Below, piece by piece: positions 28,734-36,556 of a DNA stretch of 64,000 nucleotides (positions are counted from its first letter, which is position 1; each line of letters begins with the position of its first letter). The notes below the pieces were generated by a model that was not told the DNA's origin, did no database searches, and was given only the letters and a program-made list of their open reading frames with translations. The stretch comes from Sneathiella chungangensis. GTDB taxonomy: Bacteria > Pseudomonadota > Alphaproteobacteria > Sneathiellales > Sneathiellaceae. The stretch spans positions 877,108-941,107 of the forward strand of contig NZ_WTVA01000015.1 in the NCBI RefSeq assembly GCF_009882935.1. Direction: 5' to 3'. A program made the translations under genes and the position numbers.

Positions 28734-29351
28734 TCAGGCGGCGTCGATAATCTTGCACGCCGCGTTAACAGCCGCCTCTATATCCAATTTTGAGGTATCA
28801 AGCAAGTGCGCATCCTCGGCTTTTTTAAGCGGGGCGCTGTCGCGGCCGGCGTCGCGGGCATCGCGGGCGTGCAAATCTTCCAGCACAGCTTCATAAGTTG
28901 TATCCGTTCCTTTGGCGATCAACTCGTCAAAGCGGCGGCGGGCCCGGACCTCGGCGCTGGCGGTCACGAACAGCTTCACGTCGGCCTCCGGGCAGACAAC
29001 CGTGCCGATGTCCCGTCCGTCGAGAACCGCGCCCTGCGGGCGTTTGGCGAAATCCCGCTGATATTGAAGAAGCGCCGCGCGCACCTCCTGATTGGCGGCG
29101 ACGATGGAGGCGGCCTCCCCCGTTGCCTCCTCCCGCAGCGCCGGATCGTCGAGCGCGACGTCGCCGACATGACGCGCCGCGTCAACCGCCGCCGCAGGAT
29201 CCTCCGGATCCCTACCGGCCCGCAGGATCTTCAGCCCGACCGCGCGGTAAAGCGCGCCGGTATCGAGATAATCCAGCTTATATATATGGGCGATTCGTCG
29301 GGCAAGGGTGCCTTTTCCGGCGGCGACGGGGCCATCGACGGCGATAATCAT
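28734..29351 (-). CDS. cmk: (d)CMP kinase
   Basis: This 205-aa P-loop kinase starts MIIAVDGPVAAGKGTLARRI and has the DTGALYRAVGL and DGRDIGTVVCPEADVKLF motifs that bind CMP. It phosphorylates CMP and dCMP. The start overlaps the aroA stop by 4 bp, so aroA and cmk are translationally coupled. The GPVAAGKGT loop is the alphaproteobacterial variant of the P-loop. Confidence 0.97.
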   Translation of the reverse strand: MIIAVDGPVAAGKGTLARRIAHIYKLDYLDTGALYRAVGLKILRAGRDPEDPAAAVDAARHVGDVALDDPALREEATGEAASIVAANQEVRAALLQYQRDFAKRPQGAVLDGRDIGTVVCPEADVKLFVTASAEVRARRRFDELIAKGTDTTYEAVLEDLHARDARDAGRDSAPLKKAEDAHLLDTSKLDIEAAVNAACKIIDAA

Positions 29352-30700
29352 CGGTGGTTGTCCGCTGTGATCTGGCCACCAAGTCCGCCCATCAGGTCGG
29401 CAAATCCCGGGAAGCTCGTCTCCATCACCCGGCCATCATCGACGGTGACCGGTTTCTCCGCGGCGAGGCCCATGACGAGGAAGGACATGGCGATGCGGTG
29501 GTCGAGATGGGTCTCGATCTTTCCGCCGCCCTTGGGCGCGCGGCCATTTCCCTCGATGATCAGGCCGTCGTCCAGCTCTTCGAATTTGACGCCGCAGGAT
29601 TTGAGCCCGGCGGCCATCGCCGCGATGCGGTCCGATTCCTTGACCCGGAGCTCATGCAGGCCGCGCATCACCGTTTTACCGGTGGCAAAAGACGCCGCGA
29701 CAAAGAGCACGGGAAACTCGTCGATCATCGTCGGCGCGCGCTCGGGCGGCACCTCGATCCCGTTAAGGCGGCTCGCCCGGACATGAAGATCGCCGACCCT
29801 CTCACCGGCTTCCTCGCGGAGGTTCATAATCTCGATATCCGCGCCCATCTCCTTGAGGGTAACGAAGATCCCGTCGCGCAAGGGGTTGAGCCCGACATTG
29901 GTAATGGTGACGTCGGAGCCCGGCAGGATCGCGGCGGCGACGGCGATAAAGGCGGCAGAGGAGGGATCGCCCGGCACGATAATATCGGCGGCGGTCAGTT
30001 CCTGCTGCCCCTGATAGTCTATCCTGCGTCCGCCCCCGTCGAGATCGGTCACGGTGACGGTCGCGCCGAAATGGCGCAGCATGTTTTCCGTATGATCGCG
30101 GGTCGGTTTGGGTTCGGTCACGCGGGTGAGGCCCGGGGTATCGAGCGCGGCGAGCAGAATGGCCGATTTCACCTGCGCCGAGGCGACGGGCAGCTCATAA
30201 TCGATCGGCATCAGGTCGCGCCCGGTGACGGCAAGCGGGAAGCGCCCGCCCGACCGGCTGGTGATCAACGCGCCCATTTCCTCAAGCGGAAGGCGCACCC
30301 GGCCCATGGGGCGCCGATGCAGGCTGGTGTCGCCCATGAAGAAGGTGGTGAAGGGGCAACTGGCGACCAGGCCCATCAACAGGCGCGCGGCGGTGCCGGA
30401 ATTTCCCATGTCGAGAACCGTATCCGGCTCGGCAAGCGCGCCGACGCCGTTGCCGCGTACCTGCCAACTGCCGTCCTCCATCTTCTCCACCTCCGCGCCG
30501 AGCTGGCGCATGGCGGCGGCGGTGCGCAGAACATCCTCCCCCTCCAGCAGGCCGGTGATGCGCGTCGTCCCGGCGGCGAGCGCGCCAAAGATCAGCGAGC
30601 GGTGCGAAATCGACTTGTCGCCGGGCACTTTTATCGTCCCGGCAAGCGGCCCGGTCCGGCGGGCGGTTACAGGAAGGGGAACAGAAGAATGTGTGGTCAT
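29348..30700 (-). CDS. aroA: 3-phosphoshikimate 1-carboxyvinyltransferase (EPSP synthase)
   Basis: This 450-aa protein has the phosphate and PEP-binding signatures PGDKSISHRSLIFGALAAG, NSGTAARLLMG and RVKESDRI. It joins PEP to shikimate 3-phosphate on the way to chorismate. The ALAAGTT sequence after ISHRS marks a class II-like enzyme (Ala where class I has Gly), the type known for natural glyphosate tolerance; this is an inference from that motif. It leads the aroA-cmk-rpsA block. Confidence 0.96.
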   Translation of the reverse strand: MTTHSSVPLPVTARRTGPLAGTIKVPGDKSISHRSLIFGALAAGTTRITGLLEGEDVLRTAAAMRQLGAEVEKMEDGSWQVRGNGVGALAEPDTVLDMGNSGTAARLLMGLVASCPFTTFFMGDTSLHRRPMGRVRLPLEEMGALITSRSGGRFPLAVTGRDLMPIDYELPVASAQVKSAILLAALDTPGLTRVTEPKPTRDHTENMLRHFGATVTVTDLDGGGRRIDYQGQQELTAADIIVPGDPSSAAFIAVAAAILPGSDVTITNVGLNPLRDGIFVTLKEMGADIEIMNLREEAGERVGDLHVRASRLNGIEVPPERAPTMIDEFPVLFVAASFATGKTVMRGLHELRVKESDRIAAMAAGLKSCGVKFEELDDGLIIEGNGRAPKGGGKIETHLDHRIAMSFLVMGLAAEKPVTVDDGRVMETSFPGFADLMGGLGGQITADNHR

Positions 30701-30898
30701 GGATAACTGGCCGGAATTTGCAATACGGGCATGAAAATACCGACGGTTTTAGCAAGCTTTTTCAGGGATGTCACATAAAGCTGCCGCCAAATGAAAGAAA
30801 CTTTTGACAGCGATCCGTTATTCTGGCAATTCACCCTCTCTAAAAGTGGGTTTGGGTGCCGTTTACTGGTCCGGCGCCAGCTTGAGAATGAGGTGACA

Positions 30899-31255
30899 AT
30901 GGCAAAAGCGGAATGGGGTGAAAAGCATCGCTGCAACGCGTGCGGCAAGCCCTTTTACGATATGAAGAAATCGCCGATCATCTGCCCGTCCTGCGGCACG
31001 GAACATGTCCCGGAGCGCTTGCTGAAGCCAAGGCGTCCTGCAAGCACCGGACCGACGGAGGCGGAAAAGAAGGCGGCGGCACTTAAAAAGAAGGCCGCGG
31101 AACTCGAGACAGAAGGTCTCGAGGATGATTTCGACGATGACATCGCCGACGATCTTGTCGATCCGGATACGGTCGATCTCGATGATGACGACGATGAGGA
31201 TGACGACGATCTTTCCGGAGTCATCAGCGCGCCGAAATCCGATGACGAAAGCTGA
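30899..31255 (+). CDS. TIGR02300 family zinc-ribbon protein
   Basis: This 118-aa protein starts MAKAEWGEKHRCNACGKPFY and contains two CxxC knuckles (CNAC and CPSC) separated by the conserved FYDMKKSPIICP, then a Lys-rich helix and a very acidic Asp tail. The family is confined to alphaproteobacteria, sits opposite aroA, and has no established function. GAGGTGACA before the ATG sets the start. The tRNA-Ala gene follows 86 bp later. Confidence 0.92.
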   Translation: MAKAEWGEKHRCNACGKPFYDMKKSPIICPSCGTEHVPERLLKPRRPASTGPTEAEKKAAALKKKAAELETEGLEDDFDDDIADDLVDPDTVDLDDDDDEDDDDLSGVISAPKSDDES

Positions 31256-31340
31256 ATCTGCCCAGCGTGCATTTTTGACTTGAATCTGAAAGGGCTTCGG
31301 CATAGGTTCCGAACCCGCGGCGGGCATGCCCGCCCTCCAT

Positions 31341-31416
<76 letters not shown>

Positions 31417-31424
31417 ATAATTTC

Positions 31425-31461
31425 AAGGGCTTAGCTGAAATACGCTAGGCCCTTCTTCTTT
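31425..31461 (+). terminator. element-supplied terminator for tRNA-Ala
   Basis: AAGGGCTTAGC and GCTAGGCCCTT form an 11-bp stem with one G-T pair around an 8-base loop, followed by CTTCTTT. It stands 9 bp after the tRNA, inside the element, and replaces the native terminator displaced to 55466. Confidence 0.7.
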
Positions 31462-31464
31462 CCA

Positions 31465-31487
31465 AGTGACCTATAAGTGACCGCCGG
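31465..31487 (+). repeat. left arm repeat, probable integrase/excisionase binding site
   Basis: AGTGACCTATAAGTGACC followed by GCCGG matches 55277-55299 in the same orientation with one difference. Each contains two AGTGACC units 11 bp apart, as expected of arm-type sites. Confidence 0.65.
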
Positions 31488-31542
31488 GAGTGATTTCAAG
31501 CCCCTTGACTCGCGCTTTAGCCGTCGTGTTATGAATCCGCTC

Positions 31543-31842
31543 ATGACGACACTTCGGGAGATAATTATCAAAGGGTACGGCATCGAGGTTATGTGCTGTG
31601 ACTGCGACCGGATAGCTGCGCCTCCCGTGGTCGATATCGTCAAGAGGCTGGAGCGACGGTTGAGGAAGCCGACAAACGACATTTGCGCCATGGCTGTTAA
31701 AGATATCGCCGCCCATATGGTTTGCGGCTGCGGATCAAAGAACGTGGCGACGGTCGCCCTGCCGCCAGTGAAGCAGAAACCCTCATGGAATCCCTACACG
31801 TCTCGGAAACAAAACTTCCGGCCTATCTCTATATGTGAGTGA
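31543..31842 (+). CDS. small protein with two cysteine knuckles, unknown function
   Basis: The 99-aa product starts MTTLREIIIKGYGIEVMCCDCDR and has a CxxC near residue 18 and a CGCGSKNVATVAL stretch after residue 60. Together these could bind one zinc ion, a pattern I associate with many alphaproteobacterial hypothetical proteins. The frame is open from a GTG at 31477, and no start has a convincing ribosome binding site. It is the first gene inside the left end of the element. Confidence 0.55.
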   Translation: MTTLREIIIKGYGIEVMCCDCDRIAAPPVVDIVKRLERRLRKPTNDICAMAVKDIAAHMVCGCGSKNVATVALPPVKQKPSWNPYTSRKQNFRPISICE

Positions 31843-31875
31843 GCGCAAAAGCTGTTTTAGGTGCGATAGCTATTC

Positions 31876-33072
31876 TTAAGTATCGTTACCTTTTAGAGAT
31901 TTCAGAAATTGACCAGACCGTACTGGGTCTATCTGATCTGCTTGTGCACTTGCCCAGTTCTTCCAAAGCATGATTTCTTCTGATGATATATCTACTTTAC
32001 CTCTTCCCCATAGCGTGAGAACGCTCTCTACATACTGCCTTATATCCGTAGCCTTGCGCATTGCGTCGGCGTCCGACAGCAAACGATCCATTCTAGCTTT
32101 ATCCAATGCAGCTTGCCGTTCTCGTTCTTTTTGCCCCGCCTCGGCCTTTTGCTTTTGAATTTCTGCAATGAGGTCTTTTTTTCGCTCAACCTCCCTCTCA
32201 TAGCACCACTGACAAATCTCGCGATATTGCTCTTCACCAGCAACTATTATGCTGACCACTATTTCCAATAGATATTTTTCAAGCCTATTGTCGCCCTTAC
32301 CATCTACCCAAGACCTTCGGACATCTCCGGTGACACCACCGCAAAAGACGGAGAAACGTAAATCGTCAGTTGTTCTCTGTGGGTTGGATGGCCGTCTCGG
32401 ATACCGCTCGGGTGTTACGGAAGCGCTCTCAAGCGAGATTTCTACGCGGGTATCATTAACTTGAACGGAAAGTTCGCTGGCGTCTCCCCCTCGAATATTC
32501 GGTTTCATCCCTGCTTTTTCAAGGGCCGTGAATACAGCGTTTAAAATCTTCAGCCGCCTTTTTTCAAAAGAATTATCGAATAGCGGTTTGTCAAAGAGAT
32601 ACGGGTAGGGTGATGCCAAACGCTTCTTTCGCTTCTCCTCATCTTTCTCAAGAAGCTTACGGATAGCGCGATGGGCTCTTTTCGGAAACACTGGCATCGT
32701 GACGCTCTTGATGTGTGCTTTTACCTTGGCCCTGACTTCTTCTATCGACACATCGAAGAAGTGAGGCGTCGGATCGACTGCGAGTATCTCATCATCCATC
32801 CGACGATAAAAATGAAGGTCGTATTGAGAGCCACCTATCGTAATGACATCGGACATACCAGGGCCGCGATCTGGTAACCCTTGTCGACGAACGTTTTTAC
32901 CGGCGGCAAGTTTTGCCCAAAAACCTCTTGGTGGCTTCGGGATGTTGGATCTCTTGCATACTTTTGCCATTCCGACGTCGGACAAGCCGAATTGCTCTGC
33001 CAGCGTTTTCATAGGCTCCGACCAAATAAGATCATAGAGCTCTTTACGGCTAAGAGTTTTGTTTTTGCTCAT
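31876..33072 (-). CDS. HTH plus coiled-coil protein, unknown function (cargo)
   Basis: The 398-aa product starts MSKNKTLSRKELYDLIWSEP after an AAAGAG ribosome binding site. Residues 8-55 form a helix-turn-helix-like unit (MKTLAEQFGLSDVGMAKVC, then NIPKPPRGFWAKLAAGK), a recurring architecture in uncharacterised proteins. A Lys-rich helix follows near residue 150, then a mixed alpha/beta region and a long coiled coil (EREVERKKDLIAEIQKQKAE). It is AT-rich and divergent, 74 bp from the DUF3800 gene, so the pair probably forms one cargo unit. Regulation or defence is plausible but unproven. Confidence 0.75.
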   Translation of the reverse strand: MSKNKTLSRKELYDLIWSEPMKTLAEQFGLSDVGMAKVCKRSNIPKPPRGFWAKLAAGKNVRRQGLPDRGPGMSDVITIGGSQYDLHFYRRMDDEILAVDPTPHFFDVSIEEVRAKVKAHIKSVTMPVFPKRAHRAIRKLLEKDEEKRKKRLASPYPYLFDKPLFDNSFEKRRLKILNAVFTALEKAGMKPNIRGGDASELSVQVNDTRVEISLESASVTPERYPRRPSNPQRTTDDLRFSVFCGGVTGDVRRSWVDGKGDNRLEKYLLEIVVSIIVAGEEQYREICQWCYEREVERKKDLIAEIQKQKAEAGQKERERQAALDKARMDRLLSDADAMRKATDIRQYVESVLTLWGRGKVDISSEEIMLWKNWASAQADQIDPVRSGQFLKSLKGNDT

Positions 33073-33146
33073 GGTATACTCTTTGGTCGTGCGCTGTTGT
33101 GTCCACTCATAGAGACAAATCAACAATATTCTATTATTCTTACAAA

Positions 33147-33884
33147 ATGGATTATAGCGATTTCATTATCTATGTGGACGAAAGCGGTGACCATGACCTT
33201 ACGCAGGTCAAATCACCGTACCCAATATTCTCTCTAGCATTCTGCATTTTTAACAAAAAAAGGTACGTTGACGAGGTGGTTCCCAGGCTGCAAGATTTGA
33301 AATTTCGCTGGTTTGGACACGATGCAATTGTGCTTCATGAGAGAGAAATTCGTAAACGCGAAAGGCCATTTGAAGTTCTTTACACCAAGGCGGCAAACGA
33401 TGCTTTTATGGCGGAGCTTGGAAAAATCGTTGCGGACGCACCCATGACGGTTATCTCAGCAGTTATTCATAAGGATAATCACAAAAGCCGATACGCGGTG
33501 CCTGCCAATCCATATGAACTTGCGCTTCGGTTTTGCATTGAGCGAGCCGTTTTATTCCTGAAAGACTTGGGACAAAGCGATAAACTCACACACATCATTG
33601 TAGAATGCAGGGGTAAAAATGAAGACGAAGGATTGGAGCTTGAGTTCCGCCGTATTTGTGACGGTCAAAACTTTGTTGGGAAAATTGATTGCTTAGACAT
33701 TTTATTTGTCGATAAAAAAGCAAATTCATCGGGCCTGCAGATAGCCGATCTCATTGCGCGTCCAATAGGTTTGAAAGCTCTCCGCCCCAATCAAACAAAT
33801 AGGGCCTATGAGGTTATTGAAACGAAATTCCGGCGAAGCCAACGAGGTAGTATCGAGGGCTATGGCATTAAAATCTTCCCATAA
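33147..33884 (+). CDS. DUF3800 domain protein
   Basis: This 245-aa protein has the DUF3800 hallmarks: the N-terminal strand DFIIYVDESGDHD with acidic residues, a middle FMAELGKIVADAP region and the C-terminal SSGLQIADLIARPIGL with the conserved Asp. The fold is predicted to be RNase H-like, so a nuclease is possible. DUF3800 genes recur on phages, islands and near defence genes. It is divergent from the HTH/coiled-coil gene. The start at 33147 is chosen over a GTG at 33099 because similarity to the family begins there. Confidence 0.85.
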   Translation: MDYSDFIIYVDESGDHDLTQVKSPYPIFSLAFCIFNKKRYVDEVVPRLQDLKFRWFGHDAIVLHEREIRKRERPFEVLYTKAANDAFMAELGKIVADAPMTVISAVIHKDNHKSRYAVPANPYELALRFCIERAVLFLKDLGQSDKLTHIIVECRGKNEDEGLELEFRRICDGQNFVGKIDCLDILFVDKKANSSGLQIADLIARPIGLKALRPNQTNRAYEVIETKFRRSQRGSIEGYGIKIFP

Positions 33885-34016
33885 TAAAGCGAAAGGCCCC
33901 GGAAAACCGAGGCCATAACGCCGACTGGGAATGCCCTGTCCATTTGGCAATAATATAGAACAATGATTACAAGTAGTCAAACTTTTGTCTGGGGATACAC
34001 CTTTGGCATCAGACAT

Positions 34017-34289
34017 TTATTCCGCCGGTGCCAAACCACTTTTTGCCACTCTTACCCCCGGCCCCGCCAGATCGTCCCCGGCGACGAATAATAGTCCCCG
34101 CTCCCGGAACACCTTGGCAAACGCCTGCATGGATGCCGCATGGGGTTTTGTTTGCTCATTCTCTATCCGGGTGACTGTGGTGGCATGAACGCCTGACAAT
34201 GCGCCAAGCTCCCTTACCGTCAATTTGAGGGCGGCACGGGCCATTCTTAACTGTGCCGGAGTTATTACCATTTCATTATATGTTGACAT
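34017..34289 (-). CDS. XRE family repressor-like HTH protein
   Basis: This 90-aa protein has a classic HTH at residues 10-55 (QLRMARAALKLTVRELGALS, then GVHATTVTRIENEQTKPHA). It resembles Cro/CI-type regulators of small islands. Its own promoter would place the +1 at or next to the ATG at 34289, implying a leaderless mRNA; the ATG at 34298 falls inside the -10. It is divergent from two exported-protein genes and probably represses them and itself through the inverted repeat at 34318-34341. Confidence 0.85.
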   Translation of the reverse strand: MSTYNEMVITPAQLRMARAALKLTVRELGALSGVHATTVTRIENEQTKPHAASMQAFAKVFRERGLLFVAGDDLAGPGVRVAKSGLAPAE

Positions 34290-34311
34290 GGTACGCATAA
34301 TAATCTAGTAT
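34283..34311 (+). promoter_or_regulatory. promoter for the Tat-exported protein genes
   Basis: A perfect TTGACA (34283-34288), a 17-bp spacer and TAGTAT (34306-34311) read toward the gene at 34414. Confidence 0.7.
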
Positions 34312-34325
34312 TGCGGATATTGCAA
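34297..34325 (-). promoter_or_regulatory. divergent promoter for the XRE gene
   Basis: On the minus strand, TTGCAA (34325-34320), a 17-bp spacer and TATTAT (34302-34297) overlap the opposite promoter. Transcription would begin about at the ATG at 34289. Confidence 0.55.
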
Positions 34326-34341
34326 GCGTAGAATTGCAATA
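34318..34341. promoter_or_regulatory. perfect inverted repeat, candidate XRE operator
   Basis: TATTGCAA-N8-TTGCAATA has perfect 8-bp arms and overlaps the -35 of the XRE promoter and the start region of the rightward transcript. A further TATTGC half-site lies at 34309-34314. Confidence 0.6.
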
Positions 34342-34413
34342 AAGCGGGCCGAGAAGGTGTCCTACCACCATCCCAGCCCTGACCACAACTGAAACTGCAA
34401 AGGAGTTTCAATC

Positions 34414-35013
34414 ATGGCTAACCTGTATATAGACTCTAAATCCCCCAAGTTCGATAGGCGTTCTGCACTAAAGGGCGCGGCGGCTTTATCACTCGCTGCC
34501 GTTCCAGCTTTTGCTGATACCGACCCGTCATTGCAGCTTTGGGCCAAGTATGAGGCGCAACAATCAATCGAAATTGAGGCGCTAAACCGGCTTGAGGAAG
34601 CGGCGGCATCCTTGCCCCGTGTTGAATATAAATTCCGCTATGGCGTTGTTGACAGTCACGAGGCTTTGCAAGATGTGCGCACCGCATGGGAAAAATTCAA
34701 CTCCGCGCGGGGCATTCAAGCCGACTTGAAAACCGAATTCGCCGCCTATCACAAGGGGCTTGATAAGGTTCTGGCAGGCCGGAGGCAAGCCGAGGCACGG
34801 CTTAACATTTCCGGACTGGCGGCAACCTATGAAGCCGAAGCCGCCAAGGGCAAGGCTCTGCTGATTGAATATCTGGATACAGACCCGACCACGGCGGAAG
34901 GGCTTGCCAGACGGGTAGAGGAATTGTTTTGTCTGGGCGAGGATTTCCAGCCAAGCGAACGCTGCGCGGACCTCGTAAGCCGCCTCCCCGCTCTTGTCAG
35001 GAGGGCAGCGTAA
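34414..35013 (+). CDS. Tat-exported protein of unknown function
   Basis: This 199-aa protein has a twin-arginine signal (FDRRSALKGAAALSLAAVPA, cleavage after AFA). The mature part is charged and helical (LQLWAKYEAQQSIEIEALNRLEEAA), with a Cys pair near the end (FCLGEDFQPSERC). It would be exported folded to the periplasm. It sits in a two-gene unit with the next gene, behind a strong promoter and the divergent XRE regulator. I do not recognise the mature domain. Confidence 0.75.
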   Translation: MANLYIDSKSPKFDRRSALKGAAALSLAAVPAFADTDPSLQLWAKYEAQQSIEIEALNRLEEAAASLPRVEYKFRYGVVDSHEALQDVRTAWEKFNSARGIQADLKTEFAAYHKGLDKVLAGRRQAEARLNISGLAATYEAEAAKGKALLIEYLDTDPTTAEGLARRVEELFCLGEDFQPSERCADLVSRLPALVRRAA

Positions 35014-35363
35014 TGGACAAGCGGACATTTCTCAAAACGATAGCCGCGCTTCCTGCGGTAGCTATTCCGACCGCCGCCGTTGCTGGCGATAATGACAGGC
35101 TTATTGCGGCAATGGTCGCCGAACATGCCCGGCTTTCTGATTGGGCTGGTAGTCCCGATTGTCAAACCGATGACGATTTAACCGCCGCCATGGAAGCCGC
35201 AAACAACGCGACCGCCACATTGCACGAAATCCCCGCCGATAGTTTGGCTGGTGTTCGGGAAAAGGTCCGTTGGCTTCGCCGCCCGGAAAACTTCAATAAC
35301 GGTTGCTTGGGCGGGTGTGATGTCCTGACAAGCATCTTTGAAGATGTCGAAAGGCTGGGATAA
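35013..35363 (+). CDS. small Tat-exported protein of unknown function
   Basis: This 116-aa protein has a short Tat-like signal (MDKRTFLKTIAALPAVAIPT, with KR in place of RR) and a mature helical part with a CLGGC motif. AGGAGG is 8 bases before the ATG, whose A is the last base of the previous stop codon, so the two genes are coupled. The shared design suggests the two proteins act together in the periplasm. Confidence 0.72.
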   Translation: MDKRTFLKTIAALPAVAIPTAAVAGDNDRLIAAMVAEHARLSDWAGSPDCQTDDDLTAAMEAANNATATLHEIPADSLAGVREKVRWLRRPENFNNGCLGGCDVLTSIFEDVERLG

Positions 35364-35389
35364 CAAGTTAAACGGTTTCTCCGGGAAGG

Positions 35390-35417
35390 GGGCGAGGGCT
35401 TCGGTTCTCGCCCTTAA
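35390..35417 (+). terminator. probable terminator of the Tat-protein pair
   Basis: GGGCGAG and CTCGCCC pair around a GC-rich 10-base loop containing TTCG, 26 bp after the stop. The T tract is short (TTAATT). Confidence 0.6.
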
Positions 35418-35470
35418 TTCATTCCGTAACAATTTGCAGTATTCCAAAATGAATTTTATTTCCTTCCGTC

Positions 35471-36025
35471 CTAAACTTGCTTCCCTTTCGATTTCCTACC
35501 GCGTAATCCAATAAATCCTATTAGAGCGAGTCCAGCGCCATAAAGAGGAAGAGCGGCAGGAAGTGGAACGGCAGACAAAGAAACATCCCAGGTTCCTCTG
35601 CCTGCATAAAATGGCCCGTTACCGTTGCTTACATCCCAATAATTTTGGGTATCTGACCAAAAACCGTGTCCCTCGAGACCGGCTGTATTGAACGAGACAT
35701 AACTAAACCCTATGAGATTGCCAAGCGGGTCTGTTGTCGCATAGGCGCACGTATCTGTACAAATATCCTCAATATCTTCGTGCCACGACACATGGACAGT
35801 CCCAATAACGGCATGGCCCTCATTGATTATATCAAGGCCCGAAGTACGATATAATCGCGCTTCAGTACCAAAATCGGCCTCAGCGATGTCAAATGAAATA
35901 GAAACACGGCAAGGATCGCCATTTGGGTGTGAGCCAATACAGCTTCCCGTGCCCGTTAGGTTATAGGTAGCAGAAAAAGCCGTAATCGGCAGCATGCAGC
36001 ATAAAAATGCAAGAATCCTTATCAT
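35471..36025 (-). CDS. VPLPA-CTERM sorting-domain protein
   Basis: The 184-aa product has a signal peptide (ILAFLCCMLPITAFSA) and a beta-rich body with four Cys. The C-terminal VPLPAALPLYGAGLALIG segment plus RGRKSKGK is a VPLPA/PEP-CTERM sorting signal: proline box, membrane helix, basic end. Such proteins are processed by an exosortase and anchored or released at the surface. No exosortase gene is in the window, so processing would depend on the host. Cargo of the element. Confidence 0.8.
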   Translation of the reverse strand: MIRILAFLCCMLPITAFSATYNLTGTGSCIGSHPNGDPCRVSISFDIAEADFGTEARLYRTSGLDIINEGHAVIGTVHVSWHEDIEDICTDTCAYATTDPLGNLIGFSYVSFNTAGLEGHGFWSDTQNYWDVSNGNGPFYAGRGTWDVSLSAVPLPAALPLYGAGLALIGFIGLRGRKSKGKQV

Positions 36026-36326
36026 AATAGACCCCCTTATTAGTTGTTTTTAGGTTTATTCATGAACGGGTGTAGAGTCAATTTTACATTAATTCGTGGT
36101 TAATATTCCAGTGGATTCTATTTAATGTCTGCTCGGAGCCGATTGGACAAATCACGTGTTAATGTGAACAATGACAAACCGCCTAATTTTCAAACGGATT
36201 GGCGAAGACGAATTTTGCTGGAGACAAGCAACATCACAATAGGACAAGAATGTTTCATCCTATTCTCCCTCCATTCATGGGAGGTTGAAATTCCCAGTTA
36301 AAGCAAGTTCGTGGCTTGCGTCAAAA

Positions 36327-36431
36327 CTAGGGTAAGTTAACTTCCCGTGCCCGCCGTCTATCGAATATCTCCCGCAACATCAACGCCTCACTAATCTGGT
36401 TGTGCGCCCACTCTTTCCGCTTCTGAATTGT
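36327..36431 (-). pseudogene. remnant duplicate of the 3' end of the 129-aa phage gene
   Basis: Translating the minus strand gives QKRKEWAHNQISEALMLREI then FDRRRAREVNLP and a stop. The intact gene at 36557-36946 ends QERREWVHNQISEILLAKEL then YERRLREVTAGEIS. The match covers only the last 35 codons and lacks a start, so this is a duplicated or recombined gene tail. Confidence 0.75.
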
Positions 36432-36460
36432 GCTCCCCGGTTCTAGAAAATTTTCGCCCC

Positions 36461-36525
36461 TGCCAAGCAATAGGCCATCAGGGTGCCCAAAACGCCTAGC
36501 GCCGCTGTACGGGCTTCTCTGGCCC
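36461..36525. repeat. dispersed imperfect repeat, copy A
   Basis: It begins TGCCAAGCAA and includes CGCTGTACGGGC. A similar 65-bp sequence with about two-thirds identity by eye lies at 45326-45390 in the same orientation. The two copies flank the virion gene block. Confidence 0.5.
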
Positions 36526-36556
36526 TTTTTACCGTGCCCAAAAATTCCGGCAATTG

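Larger units (their letters stand above)
36026..36556. other. 531-bp non-coding stretch with gene remnant and repeat
   Basis: It holds the upstream region of the VPLPA-CTERM gene, a degenerate copy of the 3' end of the neighbouring 129-aa gene (36327-36431) and one copy of a dispersed repeat (36461-36525). No intact gene was seen. Confidence 0.6.

Noticed and set aside
33892-33920. GGCCCCGG/CCGAGGCC hairpin after the DUF3800 gene as a terminator
   Set aside because: It has no T tract on either strand and a bulged stem; too weak to list.
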